A stretch of 64,000 bases of DNA, from NCBI GenBank assembly GCA_963691705.1, contig OY829541.1, forward strand, positions 67,613,189 to 67,677,188. Reading direction: 5' to 3'. The notes beneath the pieces are model-generated. The model saw only the letters and a list, made by a program, of their open reading frames with translations. It was not told the DNA's origin and ran no database searches. The DNA comes from Viola odorata. Taxonomy: Eukaryota; Streptophyta; Magnoliopsida; Malpighiales; Violaceae. The position numbers and the translations under genes were made by a program. Shown in pieces: positions 32,243 to 45,602 of the stretch; within the stretch, counting starts at the first letter, position 1, and each line of letters opens with the position of its first letter.

Positions 32243-32342
32243 GGAAAAGAAAGTAAGGAAAAAGATAAAAGAGGCATTTATGGCATTGGCCTTTCTTGGT
32301 TAGTGCATTAGGTAATTAAAGGCCATGTGTCCATGTTGCAAA

Positions 32343-34256
32343 GAAGTATGAATCTTTCTGGAAAAAGGAGCATTGTTTTCAGAGTAATAAGTAGCTGGGG
32401 CAAATTATATAAAGACCCTTCAACTAAAAAAAACTTGAATTTGTAGCCGATATTAATTTTAGAATAATACTTAAAATACTAAATGTTTAAATAAGTTGTT
32501 TAAGTAGGTGAATTTTTTTAGAATCATGTGCTAATGTTATTTAAACTAAAATCCTCACATTGCAAATGATAGATAGTACAAGCATTCAAATAAATAAATA
32601 AAAAGTAATTAAGGGATCTTTTTGCAAAGTAGTGATAGTTGAAAGCCCTTGTTTTAATTAAATTGCATCTACTAATTTGTGGAATTCACACATATCAAGA
32701 ACTTGTCCTGACTTGTCTGAGTTGAAAGGCACCAATTCTTCACTTTGGATAAAAAAAAAACTTTGAATTGCTCAATCAATAGTGGTGGGATAATATAGGA
32801 GTTTTGTCTTCTTGATCTTTAGTTAATTAGGTGAAATACATTATTAAGTACATCTATATGCAGGTAAGAGCATCTCTTTGGCTCATGGTTCATTTGAAAG
32901 ATTTCTAGAAAGGAAAATGCTACATACTCTTCTTTAAAGCCAACCGTAATTTTATTTTAATTTTTTTAAAATAGTATATATTAAATTAACTTAAATCATC
33001 AAGTACAAAGATGGGTATTTGAGAGTACCATTAGAAAGGAATTGAGCAGAACATGCGCAATAAAGTTGGCTTCTCTATAAATACGAATAGTATTCACCTC
33101 CTAATCACACGTCTAACGTATTCTTGATGTAACGAATCAGATCCATACTGGTAAAACACAAAACTTAGACCACCGCTGTGTTATCCACCCGAACTTGAAC
33201 TTGAAGCTTGTGCCACCCAAGTCTCCTTGCTTCTTGAAGACATGATACAACCCTAAAGACAAAATAAAATGAAATTATTGTAGAAAAACAAATAAATATG
33301 AAAACAAGTAGTGTAAAACCCTAAGGATTCAAGGCATGAATAACACCAATTTTGAGCAACATTTTCAATCCTTTTTTTAAAGTAGTGTAAAAAATAATAT
33401 CAAGAAAATTTAGTTTTTTTTTTTAAATTCTAGGTTTGTTTATGAAGTTCTTTGGTTTTTGGAAAATTTTCCAAAAAAAAAAAGCAGAAATAATTTAAAA
33501 ACAAGTTTACTTAGTACTTGATTCTTTATTTATATGAATTTCAGAAATGATTTTAGACCACTCATCAATAGCTCACACCACTTACAATATTCCATTGTTA
33601 GTAATTTGTTTAAAACCTTGTAAATTTCATCCCGTGCAAGTGCAACTATCATTAAGATCTTTTGTTTGGTCTACTATCCCTTTTTAATAAGCAATTTATT
33701 CATGTTCAAGCATTTTTCGACCTCATAAAAGAGTTAAAAAGACTGTTTTATTTTTATTTTTTAGAGATTCAAACTATATTTTTTTTATAAGTTGAATTAA
33801 TTCGAATCATCAACATAAAAGATGTGTGCTATTTTCTGATAAAAGGAAAGAAAGAACAAGAAAGTAACTTTTAAGCGCATAAGATTTTAGTTCAACTGGT
33901 TAGTGTTGTCATTTTTATGACGTAAGGTCATAGATTCGATCGTATTGTAATGATATTAGTAATATAAATCATTTTTTTATAAAAGAAAGAAAATACAAGC
34001 TTTTAATTATCGATGCCACTGAAACTACTGGGCCTGTTCCAATGGGCCGAGTTCGAGTCCGTTTGTTTTATTTCCTTTATCCTTACCCCTGACCTCTTAG
34101 GTCCGACTGAGTAACAAGCAGCAAAAACCAGAGAACAGCAGCCGCGCGCGATTGCTCTTCCGTCTCTCTAACTTGCTGTGTGTTTCAAACTTTAAAAGCT
34201 CCAAAATTTGAAAAAGGGTTTTAGATTTAGAAACCGAAGGTAAAGAAAGCGAAGCA
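32343..34256. other. Intergenic DNA with one SINE-like stretch
   Basis: Mostly AT-rich DNA without coding potential, apart from the tRNA-like promoter motifs listed separately at 33880-33990. 34140-34256 is the likely 5' leader of the RRP8 gene. Confidence 0.4.
33880..33990 (+). repeat. Possible tRNA-derived SINE
   Basis: TAGTTCAACTGG (33888-33899) fits the RNA polymerase III A box and AGATTCGATCG (33932-33942) approximates the B box, with the usual spacing of about 33 bp. An A-rich 3' stretch follows. No target duplication was identified, so the call is tentative. Confidence 0.4.
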
Positions 34257-36871
34257 ATGAAGGAAGCAAAGAGGAGCAGGAAACGAAAGAGAGCAAAGCA
34301 AAGCAACTCTCAGAACCAACAAAACGACACCAATCAAATCCATGAAGCACAAGCTGACGCTGGACGACCCAGTTCTTCAAAAAAGCCAAAGCCCTCGTCT
34401 TTCCTTGAAAAGGTCTCTCCTTTATGGTTCCCGTCTTTCATTTGCAATTGAATTGGAATTTTGATTGGATCGTGATGACGTATTGTTTTGATATGCAGAT
34501 GAAAGCAAAGTTATCTGGCGGACATTTCAGGATGATTAACGAAAAGCTCTACACTTGCACGTAATTTGTACTTCCATTTCTCTTTTCTATATAGTTATTT
34601 TTTCTGGTCAGATTTTCTATTTAGTTTGTTGTTGTGTTTGGGTCATTTATCATTTCCTCTGTGTTATGAGTTCGTATTGTTTTCTCCAGTGATGGATAGT
34701 ATAAAACTCGCAGCTTATGAACTTAGGATAGTTATTTTCTTATTGCTTTGTTGTTTCTCCTTGTTTCTCAGTGGTGAAGAGGCATTCAACTATTTTAAAG
34801 AAGACCCATCATTATTTAATATGGTAAGATTTACTGCAAGCACCCTAATTTTGTGTTTTTTCCTTCCTCGGACTCTGTTTCGGTTGAACATCTAATTAGT
34901 GATTTTCCTAGCTCTAGCTCTCTTATTTCCAGTTGGACTTTAAACTATTATTTTACCATCACTGTTTTTGTCTATGTTCTCCTGATAATTTTTGATATAC
35001 CAAATTGTTTGTGTTAATGCTCATACCACTTACACATTGCCCGCTATGCAGTTAAATTGTACTCATCACAGGGTTTAAAAGATATGCAGTGGTAGTGCAA
35101 ACTTTTGGTAACTGCCAAATTTGTTGATTAAATGCATTTGTCAATTTATGTTAACTACACACATGGGAAAATGCAAAGTGCACATGCTGAAAGCACATTA
35201 TTAGAGAGACACATGCAGGTAGGGCAATGGACACTTGAGCCAAAAGGAAGCACTGATGTTTCAAAACTTAGGAGAAGACAGATTTGGTTAAGTTTGCAGT
35301 CTCAAATTTTGATTTGACAACAACCAAGTTTTTAACTTCACCTGACAGCATATCTTTTTGGACGGTAACAGTTCCCATTATAGTTGAATTAGAAACTTAG
35401 ACCGTGCACGTGGTGGTGTTGGGTTAGATGCTGCTAGGTGTTATACGGGTGGAGGGAATGTTTGGAATGGTCCATATGACATTTAACCTGAGACCGCTGG
35501 CACCCCATGAGGTGTATAGCCAACTAGCCAACCTGGTTAGTTTTGAGGGGGGTGTATATTGGTTGAACATAATTATTATACTGTGTTAACACTGGTGATG
35601 GATGTGAAAAAATATTGAAAGCATATATTGGTTGTTATCCTATTTTTAGATTCTTCTCTGTTTTGTCAAGTATACAGCAGATGCAGTTCACTATTGTGAT
35701 GATTTACTTTATGATGAGATTCTCAGTCTAGATATTCATATTCACTTCTTTCTAGTATCATGCAGGATATCAAGAGCAAATGTTACATTGGCCTGAGCAA
35801 CCTGTAAATATAATCATAAAATGGCTGAAAGATCACAGCCCATCTTTGGTTGTCGCAGATTTTGGCTGTGGTGAGTTTTTGCAGAAGTTGAATTTTTATC
35901 CATGAATTGTACAGAAAATAACTGCACCCATTTTGTGAAGTCCAAGCGTTGCTTACTTTATCTTTTCCTTCTTTCTCCTTCCTGTTATAGGGGATGCACG
36001 GCTTGCAAAAAATGTGAAGAATAAAGTTTACTCATTTGATCTTGTTGCCAATGATCCTTCAGTTGTTGCCTGTGACATGTCTAATGTGAGTGCTTTATTT
36101 AAGCTGTCTATGTGGTTTGAATTTTGAATTGTAACAAACGGATGTGGTGGAATTAAAATCTTCCCCTTGAGAATGTTTATATACCAGTTATAAGAAACCT
36201 CACAATCTGCTTAATTGCTTATTGTTACTGGCAGACACCACTTGAGGATTCTTCTGTAGATGTTGCTGTCTTTTGCTTGTCATTGATGGGGACTAACTTC
36301 TCAAGTTACATCCGGGAAGCGTACAGAGTTCTGAAGCCCAGGTTAGCACCATATATTGCTTGTCTTCATCTTCTGTACACCTTCATTAATATCTTTTCCA
36401 TCCTTCTTCTCCAAATGAAAAGAATTCTGTTAGAAAGTTGAGATTGTTAATAACTCATGGTGGTTCTTTACAGTGGGTGGCTTTTGATAGCCGAGGTAAG
36501 AAGCAGATTTGATCCAAGTAACGGAGGAGCAGACCCAAAAGAGTTCTCGAAGGCAATTTCTGAACTGGGATTCACCTCAGCGTTAAAGGTAGATGTTTGT
36601 TCTTCTCTTGCTTTGATATTGTGATTCAGGAATATGTACTAACAGTCCTGGTCTTGATTACAGGATTTCTCGAATAAAATGTTTATTTTATTATACTTCC
36701 GGAAAAAGGTTAGTTACGTTTGTTGAGTACGGTTATGTATACTGTATCGAGCGGTGTTGGAACTTTGATACAAATGAGTAAATCTCTCCACTGTTACAGG
36801 AGGAGCAACGTTCGAAGAAGAAAGAAATTGAATGGCCGGAGTTGAAACCTTGCTTGTACAAGCGTCGATGA
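34257..36871 (+). CDS. RRP8: RRP8-like 25S rRNA (adenine-N1) methyltransferase
   Basis: Nine exons join in phase to 272 residues: 34257-34412, 34499-34560, 34772-34823, 35756-35870, 35991-36085, 36235-36341, 36474-36588, 36664-36708 and 36800-36871. The product is a nucleolar S-adenosylmethionine-dependent enzyme that modifies large-subunit rRNA. It has a basic N-terminus ([11 protein letters not shown], likely nuclear/nucleolar targeting), the RRP8 signature around [20 protein letters not shown] (residues about 88-107), motif [10 protein letters not shown] (122-130), the acidic turn [44 protein letters not shown] and a C-terminal PCLYKRR. The length and order match plant RRP8. No lesions seen. 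Confidence 0.93.
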
Positions 36872-37720
36872 AATTACCGGCAAACTTAAGCATTGATTTT
36901 GATTTTGTAGCTGTTGTAGTAGTTGCTGATCCATATTTGTATGATGTGAATGTTTTTTTGCTAGTTACCCCTCTATTTTCTAAATATTTCACTTTTGGCT
37001 TTATAATTAGGAAAAATATTTTTTTGCCCTAAGCTCAGTCAGGCTGGGCCCAGACCCAGGTCGGGCTAAGACTATCTTTGGTCCAAAATCAAGTAGAAAA
37101 AATTTCAAATTCTTCACAAAGGAGTGAACAAGTTCGTATGTGCAAACTCGATAGATGAAAGTGATCAAGAAAAGTGGAGATCTTTTGTAACGTGCGTGCG
37201 TACGTGAGTATGGGGTTAATGGACCTTGATGATGTACGGGCTTGAAATGGTAATCGGGCTGGATTTTATTTTAGTATTGACTATAAGCCCAAGTCCACCA
37301 AGCTCGACCTTAGTCAATGTCGGTGAGGGCCAAAGCCCAACAACATAAAGATGATTTACCAGTATATGTATATCCACATCTACGCAAATCATAAACGTTT
37401 TTTTGGTACAGCAAAAGTCCTAGGAAAAAAAAATTGTTCAAAAAATAATAATAATAAAGCTGTAACCAGTGAATATTCTTTTTATAAGATAGATTATAAA
37501 TCTAATTCATGGTAGCGTAAGGAACGAAATTTCTAAACGTTAAGCTTCTCTCGTAATGAAAAGATAGCATTAGTAAAAAGTTTGTTGGGCATCCCGTTTA
37601 CAAAATCAAATCATTACTCTTAAAAATAAAATACTAAAGGTTTGTTTGGGCAATCCATTGACAAAATCAAATCGCTATGGTAATTTAAAGAATCAATTTT
37701 CTTCATATTACACCGGAGAA

Positions 37721-37820
37721 ATTATTAAATACACTCAGTGTATGTAAAATTAAGTATAAATTTCGTACTTTTTGCGAATAGACGACCGTAGAATTACATA
37801 CACTTAGTGTATTTAATAAT
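37721..37820. repeat. 100-bp foldback
   Basis: Arms 37721-37747 and 37794-37820 are inverted repeats with one mismatch (ATTATTAAATACACT...GTGTATGTAA). No flanking duplication is evident. Confidence 0.65.
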
Positions 37821-38436
37821 TTTTTGTCAATTAGGGATCGACGGAGATAATCTAGGTCAAAGTTATTTCTGGTTACCTTCAATTAATGTAAAGTGCCAAT
37901 TATTTTGGAGAAAAAAAAAGGGAGGAGAATCAAAACAATGATCTTGTTTTTTATTAGGTAAAGGTGGGTGGGTGGGATCCCCGGCGACATGGGTTCAAGT
38001 CAAAACTGGAGGGCTATAAGAACTCACCGTCTTACAAACAAGCCTAGAAATATTGCCGGTATGGGGGAAATTATGTGTCAATAAAGTTTCTGGTTATCCA
38101 AAACAACTCATAAAAAATAAATTGATTATTCGAATCGTTCCAACCCGTTGATTTAAACTCAAAAAAATGAGAAAAAATGATGGAACCTTAATAGAAAATT
38201 TTGATTTTTATAAGGTAGAAAGTAGATCTGAAGAAATCAAAAAGGAAAATTACTAGTCTTGTAAGTGCAAATTAGTTTTATATCGGAAGTCGAAAAGTAC
38301 AGAGGATAATAAAAAAAATCGAAAAAAATACATTTTTTTCTTGTTTTATTTAAACATTAATATTAGTTAAAATGTATTAATATAAAAGGAAAATGAATGA
38401 AGTAGTCATAAGTTTTTGATTATCTGACTAATAATA

Positions 38437-38669
38437 CTTCCTCCGGCCCCAGTTAAATGTCGCCCGCACTGTAGATACGCATATTGAGGAGGTCGGATGA
38501 CGCACTATTTGACCCCAAAAAATTCCGTACTTTTTTTCGAACGTACGTTAATCATTTTCCTACGTCCGAGAAAAAAATCAGAATTTTTTGAGGTCAAATA
38601 GTGCGTCATCCGACCTCCTCAATATACATATCTACTGTGTGGGCGACATTTAATTGGGGACGGAGGGAA
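38437..38669. mobile_element. Palindromic Stowaway-like MITE, 233 bp
   Basis: The termini CTTCCTCCGGCCCC and GGGGACGGAGGGAA are flanked by TA (38435-38436 and 38670-38671). The arms are complementary almost throughout (for example GAGGAGGTCGGATGACGCAC and its complement). The whole element can fold into one hairpin around ACGTACGTT. Confidence 0.85.
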
Positions 38670-39049
38670 TAAAAATATCGGTAGAGATTCTCACCATCTC
38701 ATCCGCTTGTGAAAAAGAAGAAGAAGAGATAATGAGTCTGGAAAACTAATCTGTGAGCCGGTGACAGGCTTTAGTAGGTGATGAGAGGAGAACTACCTTT
38801 GAAATTGTTCAAAACTTTTTCATTTCAAATTATTGAAATATATACTGTGGGCTCCAAATGATGATTCGGGCCCACCTTAACCTTGGCTCCAGTATATACC
38901 ATAGTACTCTTTTGTACCGCACCGACATGCTTTTATTTTAGTTTTCCCTTTAAAATCTAAACATAGACACAACAAATCTTAATCATGTTTGTACAATCTG
39001 AGAAATACAAGAAGGGTACTCAGATTTTTCTACTTTAAATAAGACAATA

Positions 39050-39587
39050 CTCCCTCTGGCATATAATAGTTGACGTTTTGGATTGAATCACGTGGATTAA
39101 GGCCGCTACCGTACGGGTTGACAGCCTAGGCTTCTCTCTCTCCTCTGTTTCTTTCTCTCTTCGCTGCTTCGTTTTTGAAATTTAAAAAACCTCCATTTCA
39201 TTACAAAATATGTCAATATTCATATCATTTGAATCCTAAAGCTTGTGATGACAATTCTCTATTTTTTGTTTGATTTTTTATTTTGTTGTTAAGGAAATAA
39301 GAAAGGAAATGGAGGAGATGGAGTGAGGGGGAGAGAGTGAGCAGCTTTTGCAAATGTGTCAGCCACGTTGAAGTGAGGAGATGAAAATGGAGTGAGTATG
39401 GTCCACTAACTTTTTGTATTTCAAAAAAAGTTCATGTGTGATACGTCGTTTTTAGCCCAATGACTTATCGTTTGAGAGACAAAAGTGTAAAAGCACAAAC
39501 TAAGTGGAAACATTTATGTATAACGACAACTAATACCAGCTCACGAAAAAATGTCCAAAACGACAACTAAATTATGCCCGGAGAGAG
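39050..39587. mobile_element. Stowaway-type MITE, 538 bp
   Basis: The left end CTCCCTCTGGCATATAATAG and right end reverse complement CTCTCTCCGGGCATAATTTAG are flanked by TA (39048-39049 and 39588-39589). The interior is non-coding. Confidence 0.8.
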
Positions 39588-40045
39588 TAATTAGTAAGAG
39601 ATGAGATGAGATGGTGTTGCACCGCCGTGCTTCGACGCAAAAGGAAGGCTACTTTAATTAGTTGTAAAAGTCAACGGCGGCCATCAACAAACAAACATTT
39701 CATCTCAACTTTTGTTTTTTTCATGTCACATTAAAAATTTATTTTCTATTTTCACGTAATTTTGCTAAATAAAGGACCATATACCTGCACTTCTTCCACA
39801 GCAAAACTATGAAACAACAGAAAATCTAATCTATTTTAAAACCCACTACACTTACTGTTGTCTGACAAAGACTTGAGACCTGGATCATCAAAGTAAACAC
39901 ACACCACCTCCATAACGCGTAGAGGGGCTTTAAGTTTTTTTAACTAACTTCTTATTATAAATTCAATAATATCAAAAAAACAATCAAATCTCCATCTGGG
40001 TCTTTCTTTTTTAGCCTCTACTTCAGTCCTCCATTCGTGTTCCCT

Positions 40046-40051
40046 TATAAA
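40046..40051 (+). promoter_or_regulatory. TATA box of the kinase gene
   Basis: TATAAA about 430 bp upstream of the ATG at 40477. The long distance suggests a leader intron between about 40120 and 40470. Confidence 0.35.
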
Positions 40052-40476
40052 GTTTGCTTCTTTCCTCATTCCCTCGTGTAGTTTCCATCTGCTGCAACTC
40101 TGATTTTGACAGAAGTTGTTGGGTTGCTGCGTGCCCTCGTTTCTTTTTTAAAATATTACCTCCCATTGTTTTTAATTCTTGTTTTGTTGGTGACTGTCCC
40201 TAAAACATGTGGGGTTTTATTCTTTGCCTCCTAAATTAAGGCAAATGCTCATCTCTTTGGATCTAAAGTTTTGATTTTGGGGTACAGTATGGGGTGTGCT
40301 TATTTATAGTTTCTATCCTTTTTGAGTATCATATTCTAGTCATGATTTCTTTAACTTGACTCAGCTTCTTGTTATTTTACTTCAAAAAGATTGGTACGAG
40401 AAAAAGGTTTTCGTACAATTTGGCTTTTGTTTAGTCAATACATGGTATTGATCCATTTGCTTAAATAGTGGAAAAG

Positions 40477-43400
40477 ATGGGATCTAGTGATGGGTTTTAT
40501 TCTAGTGAGTTCAATTTGGATTCTAAGTGGTTGATTGATCCTAAGCTACTCTTTGTTGGGCCAAAGATTGGAGAAGGAGCTCATGCCAAAGTATATGAGG
40601 GAAAGTGAGTCAAACTTCTAACTTCTTTGTTCTTGTTTTTTCTGGATTTGCAGCTGATCTTGAGCTTTGATTTACTGTATTGCTTTAGGTTTCTATGATT
40701 TACCAGCATCTTTTAAGCTACTAATTGAGAAAAGTGGTTGGTTGTAGTAACAATTTGAATGATAATCAGATCGTCTGAGATAAATTCTGTGTTGCTGTTT
40801 CTGCAGCATTTTGTTTGCCGATAAGAATCCTAAGGTTGATCCAAATTTGGTTTTTGAATTTAAATTTTCAATTTATTGTCTGCTTCTCCTTTTCTTCTAG
40901 GTATAAGAATCAAACTGTTGCTATTAAAGTTGTTCATAGAGGCGAGACGCCGGAAGAGATTGCCAAGAGAGAAGCACGGTTTGCCAGAGAGGTTGCCATG
41001 TTATCTAGAGTTCAGCACAAAAATCTTGTGAAGGTTGGTTTTTTAGTAGATAAGGAACGACTTCAGTTCTGTCTCGAGAGCATCTGCTTCCTTCTCACTG
41101 TTTTTGATTTGAGCATATAATAGTTGTCAGTATTTGGATTTTGTGTAATATCCATCAATTTCTGACTTCACACGGTAACATGGGATTTTCCATTTTGCCA
41201 GTTTATTGGTGCTTGCAAGGAACCTGTTATGGTGATAGTAACTGAGCTTCTACTAGGTGGAGCATTGCGTAAATACTTGCTGAACATGCGACCGAGGTGC
41301 TTGGAAACACATGTTGCAATTGGGTTTGCACTTGATATTGCTCGTGCGATGGAATGTCTACACTCCCATGGAATCATTCATCGCGACCTAAAACCTGGTA
41401 GGTGTCAATATCAAAATGTCAGTTAAGGCTCATAGGGTGTTTAAGGAATGTAGGCTTGTGCAATTATTTTTGTTGTGAAGGTTGTCAACTAACTTACAAG
41501 TCCACCTGCAGTTTGATGGGGCAATGAGTTCGTCTGAGATTTGTAATTTCATAGGCTGCATGCTAGCATGACCATCCTATTTTTATTCCTTTCATTTGAA
41601 TTTTTATGGTGCTTTTGATTAGTGTACTTGCACACATTCCTCTACCTTTCTCAGCAGAACAGACTGCTATCAAAGAAGTTAAGTAGTTAGACTTTCCAGT
41701 TCCAAGAATGATGATAGTGGATCCTAATCTCTTTGATGGTTAAATTGAGATGCAACCAAAATTTAATTATATGCTCATTTCTCCTGAGGATGCATTTATT
41801 GGTAATTGGGATGCCTTTGCATCCAAGATCTCTTTGTCCTAACATGCCACTTCAGTAAAAGAAAAGGAGTCAAATTACTTTCTTACCTTGTGCTTTTAGT
41901 CCGATTGTACTTTGGGGGTTATTATGTCCAAAGGTGTCCTAATATCAATTTGTAGTGGGAATATTGGTTAGTGACATCAGGCAGTCAAGATTAGTCATGG
42001 TGGAAGGTTCCTACTCTCTATGATTGATCTGTGCTTCTAGATTTTCTAATTACTTACCTGGCTCCGTGGTCTGCTTCTTCACGAAGACTTTCTTGTGCAG
42101 TACTGAAATGAAGTTTCACATTAGGAAACTTGCTTTTTATTTAAGAGAAAAGACATGAAAGGTATGGCACTATGAACACGTTGGAAGTTACATGCTAATT
42201 CCCGTAGACAGTTTCTTATATCCCATTATGTGCGATGTGCTAGATAATGCTGGTTCATTTAGACAACGGCTGTCATGCTAATTTTAGCTTGTTTTCACTC
42301 ATCAGTCATCACGACCAAGTACCAACTTCCAAATCACATGTTTTCTTCAATCTCTTTTATCCAAAACACATTGTGAAATGTAACATCTAGCTCTCCTCAG
42401 AGCTAAGCACTAAGCAATTTTTGATGAATTCATTGCCCTTTTCCTTTTACAGAGAACCTGATCTTGACTGGGGACCATAAAACGGTTAAACTTGCAGACT
42501 TTGGTTTAGCCAGAGAAGAGTCATTAACCGAGATGATGACTGCAGAAACAGGGACATACCGTTGGATGGCTCCCGAGGTACTACATTATGTGATTAAGAA
42601 GCTTTAAATTATACTTATTGACAGTTTGGCTAACAAATTTTGGTCATTCCCCTTTCTATTTGACGGCAGCTTTACAGTACAGTCACATTAAGGCACGGGG
42701 AGAAGAAACATTATAATCACAAGGTAGATGCTTACAGCTTCGCGATTGTCTTATGGGAGCTCATCCATAATAAGTTGCCTTTTGAAGGCATGTCAAATCT
42801 ACAGGCAGCGTACGCGGCTGCTTTTAAGGTGAATGATGCCTTTTTTCATTGTTCCTTAATCAAACATACCTCTAGCTTGAAAGTCTAATTCAAGGTTCAT
42901 ATTCTCAAGAGACAATAACCTAAGTGGAAAGTGTTAAGATGTTTTGATGATGAAACTGGCCTTTTAGGGTTGTATGAGAAATCACCTAGTAGACGACTAG
43001 AACGTATAGCAGCCACACGTTCTGAAATGAGTTTAGGGTGCCAGATGCATTTGAGCCAGGAATCTGGGTTGTGGAATAAGTGACTGACTTGGAGAAATCA
43101 GTTTTTGATAGGTTAGATAAGCTCAAAAGAACTTGGGTAAACTCTAACTGGTGGAGGCATATAACTGCTTACAATTGCAAAAAATAATATGCTTTCTAAA
43201 TTGCCGTGGCTTGGAAGTGAGATCATACTATGAACTGTCGCCTTGTTGCTGTTGTTGTTTTAACTCGTTAATTGATAGCATGGCTGCATTTTTGGGCAAT
43301 CATGATTGACAGTTTTGTTGTTTCAGAACGTGAGGCCCAGTGCTGATGATCTACCAGAGGACTTAGCTTTGATTGTGACTTCATGTTGGAAAGAGGATCC

Positions 43401-43653
43401 AAATGCGCGCCCAAACTTCACTCAAATCATACAGATGCTCCTGCAATATCTTTCTGTCGTTAGACCTCCACAACCTGTCATTCCAGCTCGAATATTCACT
43501 TCGGAGAATGCCGTATTTTCACCTGACTCACCTGGTACGAGCTCTTTAATGCCTATAAGAGATGACTCAGGTGACTGTGGTGAAACCCCGAAATCCCCCA
43601 TCGAAGACCACCAGCCGAGGGGTTTCTTTTTCTGCTTTAACCACTGTTACTGA
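40477..43653 (+). CDS. Raf-like protein kinase (MAPKKK group C, ATN1-like)
   Basis: Six exons join in phase to 355 residues: 40477-40604, 40901-41033, 41202-41397, 42453-42577, 42670-42828 and 43327-43653. The kinase domain fills nearly all of the protein: glycine loop [11 protein letters not shown] (from residue 32), ATP-binding Lys52 in VAIKVV, catalytic HRDLKPEN (147-154), DFG (168-170), GTYRWMAPE (activation loop end, 186-194), [14 protein letters not shown] and the final RPNFTQI. This pattern matches small soluble plant Raf-like kinases (ATN1/At5g01850 type), which phosphorylate Ser/Thr and sometimes Tyr. The C-terminal tail is Ser/Pro-rich ([15 protein letters not shown]) and ends in a Cys/Phe-rich segment ([10 protein letters not shown]). 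All catalytic residues are present; substrates are unknown. Confidence 0.94.
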
Positions 43654-44049
43654 CCCCTCCAAAGGATCGAAAATCACCTTTACGAGGAGTTTAGGGACAG
43701 GTCAATAAACAACAGCCTCAAATAGTAGAAAAAAAAATATACCTCTTCGAAAAAGAAATGCTAGTTCTCTTAGTTCAGTTACAGTAGGATCCTACTACCT
43801 TAGTATCTCATATGTCCAGTTAACTTTCCATACTCCTTTAATCACATGAACTATTAGTTTGTTCTGACTGGTGATGGTTGGTGTTTTAGAGTTTTGGAGT
43901 TTGAGGCTGCTGTGATGTATATTTTATCAGTCAATTGTTGTAAAAACTCAGAAAAAAATAAGGTCCATCCAAAGTCCTTCTTCACTCCTGTTGATATAAT
44001 CAAAAACTCCGATTGATTTTGATCATGTGTTAGAATCACCATGACAGTG

Positions 44050-45310
44050 GAGTTGTTTGCAGCTGAACCCTGTGATTGGATAAAATTATTTTCTTACAGG
44101 GCTGTATTGATTTGTTTATTTTTCCGGTTTTCCTGGTGTCCTATTTGCGCTTTCTAGGTAGGGACTAATCTTGCTCGAGAGGTTCTCTTCACCTCGCCTT
44201 CCTGTTCAAGTACACCTATCCTGCCATTGTCAGTTTGTCACTTGACTGAACCAGAAAGCGTGAAACCAACCTACTGCTCACGACTTCTCTTTTTTGTTCA
44301 TATTGTGTTAACATGAGTGGTTAGAACAAGTGCAAAAAAGTATTTTTAAAATATAATTTCTGACTCAAAATCTGATTACAATTTACAAACCTGGTTAATT
44401 GGGCTTAGGGTTAACGGCCTGCATCACATGATCACTGGTAAGCCCAAGTTGATGATTAGAAGGGCCTAAAGAGAACATGGGCTTTCATGAAACGGTGTCG
44501 TATAGCTCAATTTAGGATCGCCATATATATATATATTCGGGCACAGGTGGTGCATGGCTGTCTTCAGCTGGCGCCGTGTGTATATGGAACAAAATATCGA
44601 ACAAAAAAAACAAAAGAACAAAAAATATATATGTATACACGTATTCGTCAATAGTAAGGTTAAAAGACAACTTTTTGCCCCATGTTTGTGATTTATTCAC
44701 AATTAAGTCTCCACAATTAATGTAAAACTTGAATTAATCCTCATGTTTGTCCAATTCGTCTCGATTAATCCCTCCCATTAATTTCCTACAAATTTTGTAA
44801 TTTTAATTCTCCAAAAAATCTTTTTTTTCTTTCACATAAGACATTTAGATGTCTGAATTGATGGCGGCGGTGGCGGATCTACTGGTTGTTGACCAACGAA
44901 GATGGAATAGGACGGCGATTGATGGCGATTGATGTTGTGATTGGTGGCGGCACCGCTGCAACAGATTGTTGGTGACTCTTGCAGTGGCGGTGATAGTGGT
45001 GTAGGTGAGGGAGGAAGAAGGAGAAGGAGATGGGATTTTTTTTTCCTTTATAATTATTTTCTGACATGAAAATCCTGATAGGAATGACACGTATTTACGG
45101 AAGGAAATTTTTTTTAAAAATAAAATTCACGTCAGCATTTAACTGTCACATATTGATAAAGGGTGTAAAATATCATTTTTTGCGAGTAGAGGGTTTATTA
45201 TGGTTTTTTTTCCACTAGAGCTGGAAAATGTCAATTTCGGTCAAATACAATACAGAGTGTAAAATGTCATTACCCTTAATATATATATTGAGTCCGTCTT
45301 AATATTCTTC
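44050..45310. other. Intergenic DNA
   Basis: No conserved coding sequence. A TA run lies at about 44520-44535. About 44655-45285 looks like a non-coding dispersed repeat, with weakly similar inverted ends (GGTTAAAAGACA near 44659 and TGTCATTACCC near 45270), but no clear target duplication. The minus-strand open stretch 45090-44845 is low complexity. Confidence 0.4.
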
Positions 45311-45602
45311 CCTTAGAAGTTTTTGTTATTAGATGTTTTGTTTCCTTTAGATGCGGAACAAATAAAAATTGTCATATCATTGCTAGGCAACCTCGTTAGC
45401 ATCATTAGCTTGTTATCTAGTCAAATTGAGATATGTTTACTCGTCAGGATAGCTTGTAAGAATCTCTTTTGCCTATCTTTCATCACCAAATCATTTTTTA
45501 TCCAATCATCCTGTCCAATCCATCTACATAAATGTGTATCTGCAATTTCTTTACTTTAGAAAATCAGCAGACAAACAAAAGTGAGCAAATTTCCAAGCTG
45601 AG

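Larger units (their letters stand above)
36872..40045. other. Intergenic DNA rich in foldback elements
   Basis: Contains the MITEs described separately (37721-37820, 38437-38669, 39050-39587). The rest is AT-rich without genes. Confidence 0.45.

Noticed and set aside
37960..38060. SINE at the GGGTTCAAGTC motif
   Set aside because: A B-box-like motif alone, without an A box at the right distance.
44845..45090. 81-codon minus-strand stretch
   Set aside because: Trinucleotide-like low complexity without conserved residues.
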